Of a stretch of DNA of 64,000 nucleotides, positions 62,319-64,000 are shown piece by piece. The notes under the pieces are model-generated. The model worked only from the letters and a program-made list of their open reading frames with translations, was not told the origin of the DNA and ran no database searches. This DNA is from Aureispira sp964445645 (GTDB taxonomy: Bacteria; Bacteroidota; Bacteroidia; Chitinophagales; Saprospiraceae). A program made the position numbers and the translations under genes. Numbering within the stretch: the stretch's first letter is position 1; every line of letters begins with the position of its first letter. Where the stretch lies: contig CAYULH010000005.1 in the NCBI GenBank assembly GCA_964445645.1, positions 17,825 to 81,824 on the forward strand. The letters are read 5' to 3'.

Positions 62319-62482
62319 GAAGTTGTTTAAAAAAAATCTCAATAGTCCCTTGGCAAGCCATTGAAATCCAAATACTTCAGCTACTTTTTGTCCCGTAGCT
62401 TCCAGCTACGAACCAAAAACCGAGCTTCGTCTTGGCTTCCAAGCACTTACCAATCATCCTACCAGATTTTTTAAACAACTTC
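62319..62482. mobile_element. MITE-like palindromic element, copy B (164 bp)
   Basis: Starts GAAGTTGTTTAAA and ends with the complement TTTAAACAACTTC. The halves form a long imperfect hairpin (CTTGGCAAGCCA opposite CTTGGAAGCCA, CGTAGCT opposite AGCTACG) with the centre CGTAGCTTCCAGCTACG. ACA flanks both sides (62316-62318 and 62483-62485), a 3-base target duplication. It shares its terminal repeats with copy A at 52301-52460, but its middle is different. No protein is encoded. Confidence 0.7.
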
Positions 62483-62626
62483 ACAAACAAGAGTACTTCA
62501 AAAATAACTAAAACTCTATAAACTGACAAAATAAACCAATTGAGGGAGGTGGTTTATAGTAGATTTTAGCAGGTTTATATTTCTACTATCTACGTTCATT
62601 TTTCCATTCTTACGAGCAAACTTATT

Positions 62627-63874
62627 ATGAAAAACATCCTTGCAATACGCTTATTGTTATTGGCCAATTTTATTTCAGGAATAGCACAGGGAATTAGCAT
62701 GATTTCCATCCCTGCCTATTTTGCTCAGAGTGGTCAGTCCAATTGGTTTAATATAGCCTATGCAATGATTACCATAGGGAGCTTATTTTGGTCCTTGTAT
62801 GCTGGAACACTCATTGATAAGTACAACAGGAAGTATATTTTCTTGACACTGAATATTGTAAATGGTTTTGCTATTGGAACCATTGCTTTCTTGGAATACA
62901 ATGGACTAGTGCCCACCCCAATATTGGCTGCCAGTGTTTTTGCACTTACATTTTGGAATTACAATTTGCATTATCCTTGCTTTTATGCTTTTATGCAAGA
63001 AATTAGCGAGCGAGAACATTACAACAAAATTGCTTCTTATATAGAGATACAGAGCCAGACGGCAACAGCTTTGGCAGGCACAACAGCGGCCTTGCTCATT
63101 GGTGGTGGCATTCGCACCGAGTGGTTTTCTTTGGTAATAGAGCCTTGGAGTTTGTACCAAATATTTGCGCTGGATGCCAGTACCTATTTTATTGCTTTGG
63201 CTATTATTTATAGTATTCAGTATGTACCTATGACCGAACGTACCGAGGAAAAAGGCTCTGTTTGGACACGCCTCCAAACGGGGTATCAATATCTGCGTGA
63301 TCGGCCTTATATCTTTATATTTGGTGCGGTGACTCATGCTGTATTTATTGTGACCTTGCTGCATGTATTTAATTTGGCACCCTTGTATGTAGCACAAGTA
63401 TTGGAAGAACCCTCGCAAGTATTTGCTATATCTGAATTGTTTTATGCTATGGGAGCCATTACTGCAGGTGTTGCCATTCACAAAATTTTTGAAGGCATGA
63501 GCTTTGCCAAAGCCATTATAATTATGATGTTTATTAGTGGCTTAGAAATGGTTGGCTTGATTACGATGCAGGCTATATGGTTTTTTTATGGAATTTCCTT
63601 GTTGTTGGGATTAACCAATGCTGGTATTCGAGTGATTCGGGTTTCTTACCTTTTTCAAGTATTGCCCAATCAGGTTATAGGGCGTGCCAATAGTATCTTT
63701 TTTATTACTAATGTATTGGCTAGAATTTTCTTTTTGAGCTTGTTCAGTCTTGCTTTCTTTCACCAATCGGGGCAAGTTATTTACGCCTTTCTTATTCTGA
63801 GTGGTTTTATTTTTATCAGTATGGGGATTCTCCTGTTCTTTTATCAGAAAATTGTAGCTGCGAGAGAGGGATAG
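62627..63874 (+). CDS. Major facilitator superfamily transporter
   Basis: 415 residues with about 12 hydrophobic helices and the MFS loop signature between helices 2 and 3 (GTLIDKYNRKYIF). The N-terminal half (AIRLLLLANFISGIAQGISMISIPAYF) and the middle cytoplasmic loop (about 190-215, MTERTEEKGSVWTRL) fit a drug/sugar-exporter type of antiporter. Substrate unknown. It lies after the palindromic element and before the direct repeats at the window edge. Confidence 0.85.
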   Translation: MKNILAIRLLLLANFISGIAQGISMISIPAYFAQSGQSNWFNIAYAMITIGSLFWSLYAGTLIDKYNRKYIFLTLNIVNGFAIGTIAFLEYNGLVPTPILAASVFALTFWNYNLHYPCFYAFMQEISEREHYNKIASYIEIQSQTATALAGTTAALLIGGGIRTEWFSLVIEPWSLYQIFALDASTYFIALAIIYSIQYVPMTERTEEKGSVWTRLQTGYQYLRDRPYIFIFGAVTHAVFIVTLLHVFNLAPLYVAQVLEEPSQVFAISELFYAMGAITAGVAIHKIFEGMSFAKAIIIMMFISGLEMVGLITMQAIWFFYGISLLLGLTNAGIRVIRVSYLFQVLPNQVIGRANSIFFITNVLARIFFLSLFSLAFFHQSGQVIYAFLILSGFIFISMGILLFFYQKIVAAREG

Positions 63875-63921
63875 GGTAGGGCTGTTAAGTTCTAGAAAAT
63901 GCCTCTGAATATTGTTGGAAA

Positions 63922-63996
63922 AAATCCCGAAGGGATGGCATTATTGTAGTAATAATGCCTATAAGATGCCTTTAAATCCCGAAGGGATGTCATTAT
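63922..63996. repeat. Direct repeats at the right edge
   Basis: Two 23-base copies, AAATCCCGAAGGGATGGCATTAT (63922-63944 in two adjoining parts of the line) and the same with T for G at one position (63974-63996), spaced 52 bases start to start. Each has a CCCGAAGGG-type palindrome. The tract may continue beyond the window. Confidence 0.7.
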
Positions 63997-64000
63997 CACC

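Noticed and set aside
63922..63996. CRISPR array
   Set aside because: Only two units are present, the spacing sequence is not of equal-length unique spacers, no cas genes are near, and the unit is a short palindrome in plain intergenic DNA.
1..64000. Prophage, defence island or complete insertion sequence
   Set aside because: No integrase, transposase, phage structural or restriction gene is recognisable anywhere in the window.

Overview
The window is chromosomal DNA from a member of the Bacteroidota. The evidence is direct: three gliding-motility proteins (GldE, GldD, GldB), a large secreted protein ending in a type IX secretion (T9SS) sorting domain, lipoproteins and outer-membrane barrels typical of the phylum, the gene order hpf / tRNA-Thr-Tyr-Gly-Thr / tuf / tRNA-Trp / secE-nusG-rplKAJL-rpoBC, and several promoters of the form TTTG-N18/19-TAnnTTTG. 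The base composition is AT-rich. A gliding, Saprospira-like relative is a reasonable guess, but no 16S gene is present and the rank below phylum is inference. Two 10-N scaffold joins (32318-32327 in rpoB, 53526-53535 in an OmpA-family gene) show this is a draft assembly.

Layout. 1-470: the end of an unrecognised gene and a DUF6922-like gene that has lost its start codon. 471-8123: uvrD/pcrA, a small lipoprotein, mutY, then ssb - gldE - gldD - rlmB. 8151-13342: a second CNNM/CorC protein, a family 2 glycosyltransferase, a secreted protein, serC and a membrane protein. 13562-23677: an exported S9 peptidase, lysS, an outer-membrane barrel, a DUF368 - aroE - proline dehydrogenase operon, a LysM/amidase cell-wall hydrolase and lptC. 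24031-38032: hpf, a tRNA cluster and the core translation/transcription block through rpoC, with several hairpins between the cistrons. 38201-41710: a T9SS substrate with a 217-residue internal duplication, the decayed remains of a paralogue next to it, and a small lipoprotein. 42000-49534: malic enzyme, a DUF4268 protein, an SF1 helicase, mlaE-mlaF, and a histidine-rich DUF4920 lipoprotein. 49658-55954: two identical tRNA-Lys genes, then an envelope cluster: a TPR/PD40 protein, a TPR/PD40 protein with three OmpA domains, and an OmpA protein with a SPOR-like N-terminus. 55993-63874: uvrB, a cysteine-repeat secreted protein, gldB, an outer-membrane barrel, an LRR-BRCT fusion and an MFS transporter. 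The right edge enters a direct-repeat tract.

How it fits together: much of the non-housekeeping content serves the cell envelope (gliding and T9SS, Mla lipid transport, LptC, amidase, OmpA/PD40 proteins, DUF368 carrier-lipid transport). The most interesting unexplained item is a family of roughly 160-bp palindromic elements bounded by GAAGTTGTTTAAA inverted repeats and 3-bp target duplications (52301-52460 and 62319-62482, with a solo end at 10551-10568). These look like miniature transposable elements. Further items for a second look are the three-OmpA protein, whose frame is broken only by the N placeholder; the LRR-BRCT fusion; the symmetric cysteine-repeat protein; and the strong terminator-like hairpin between rpoB and rpoC.
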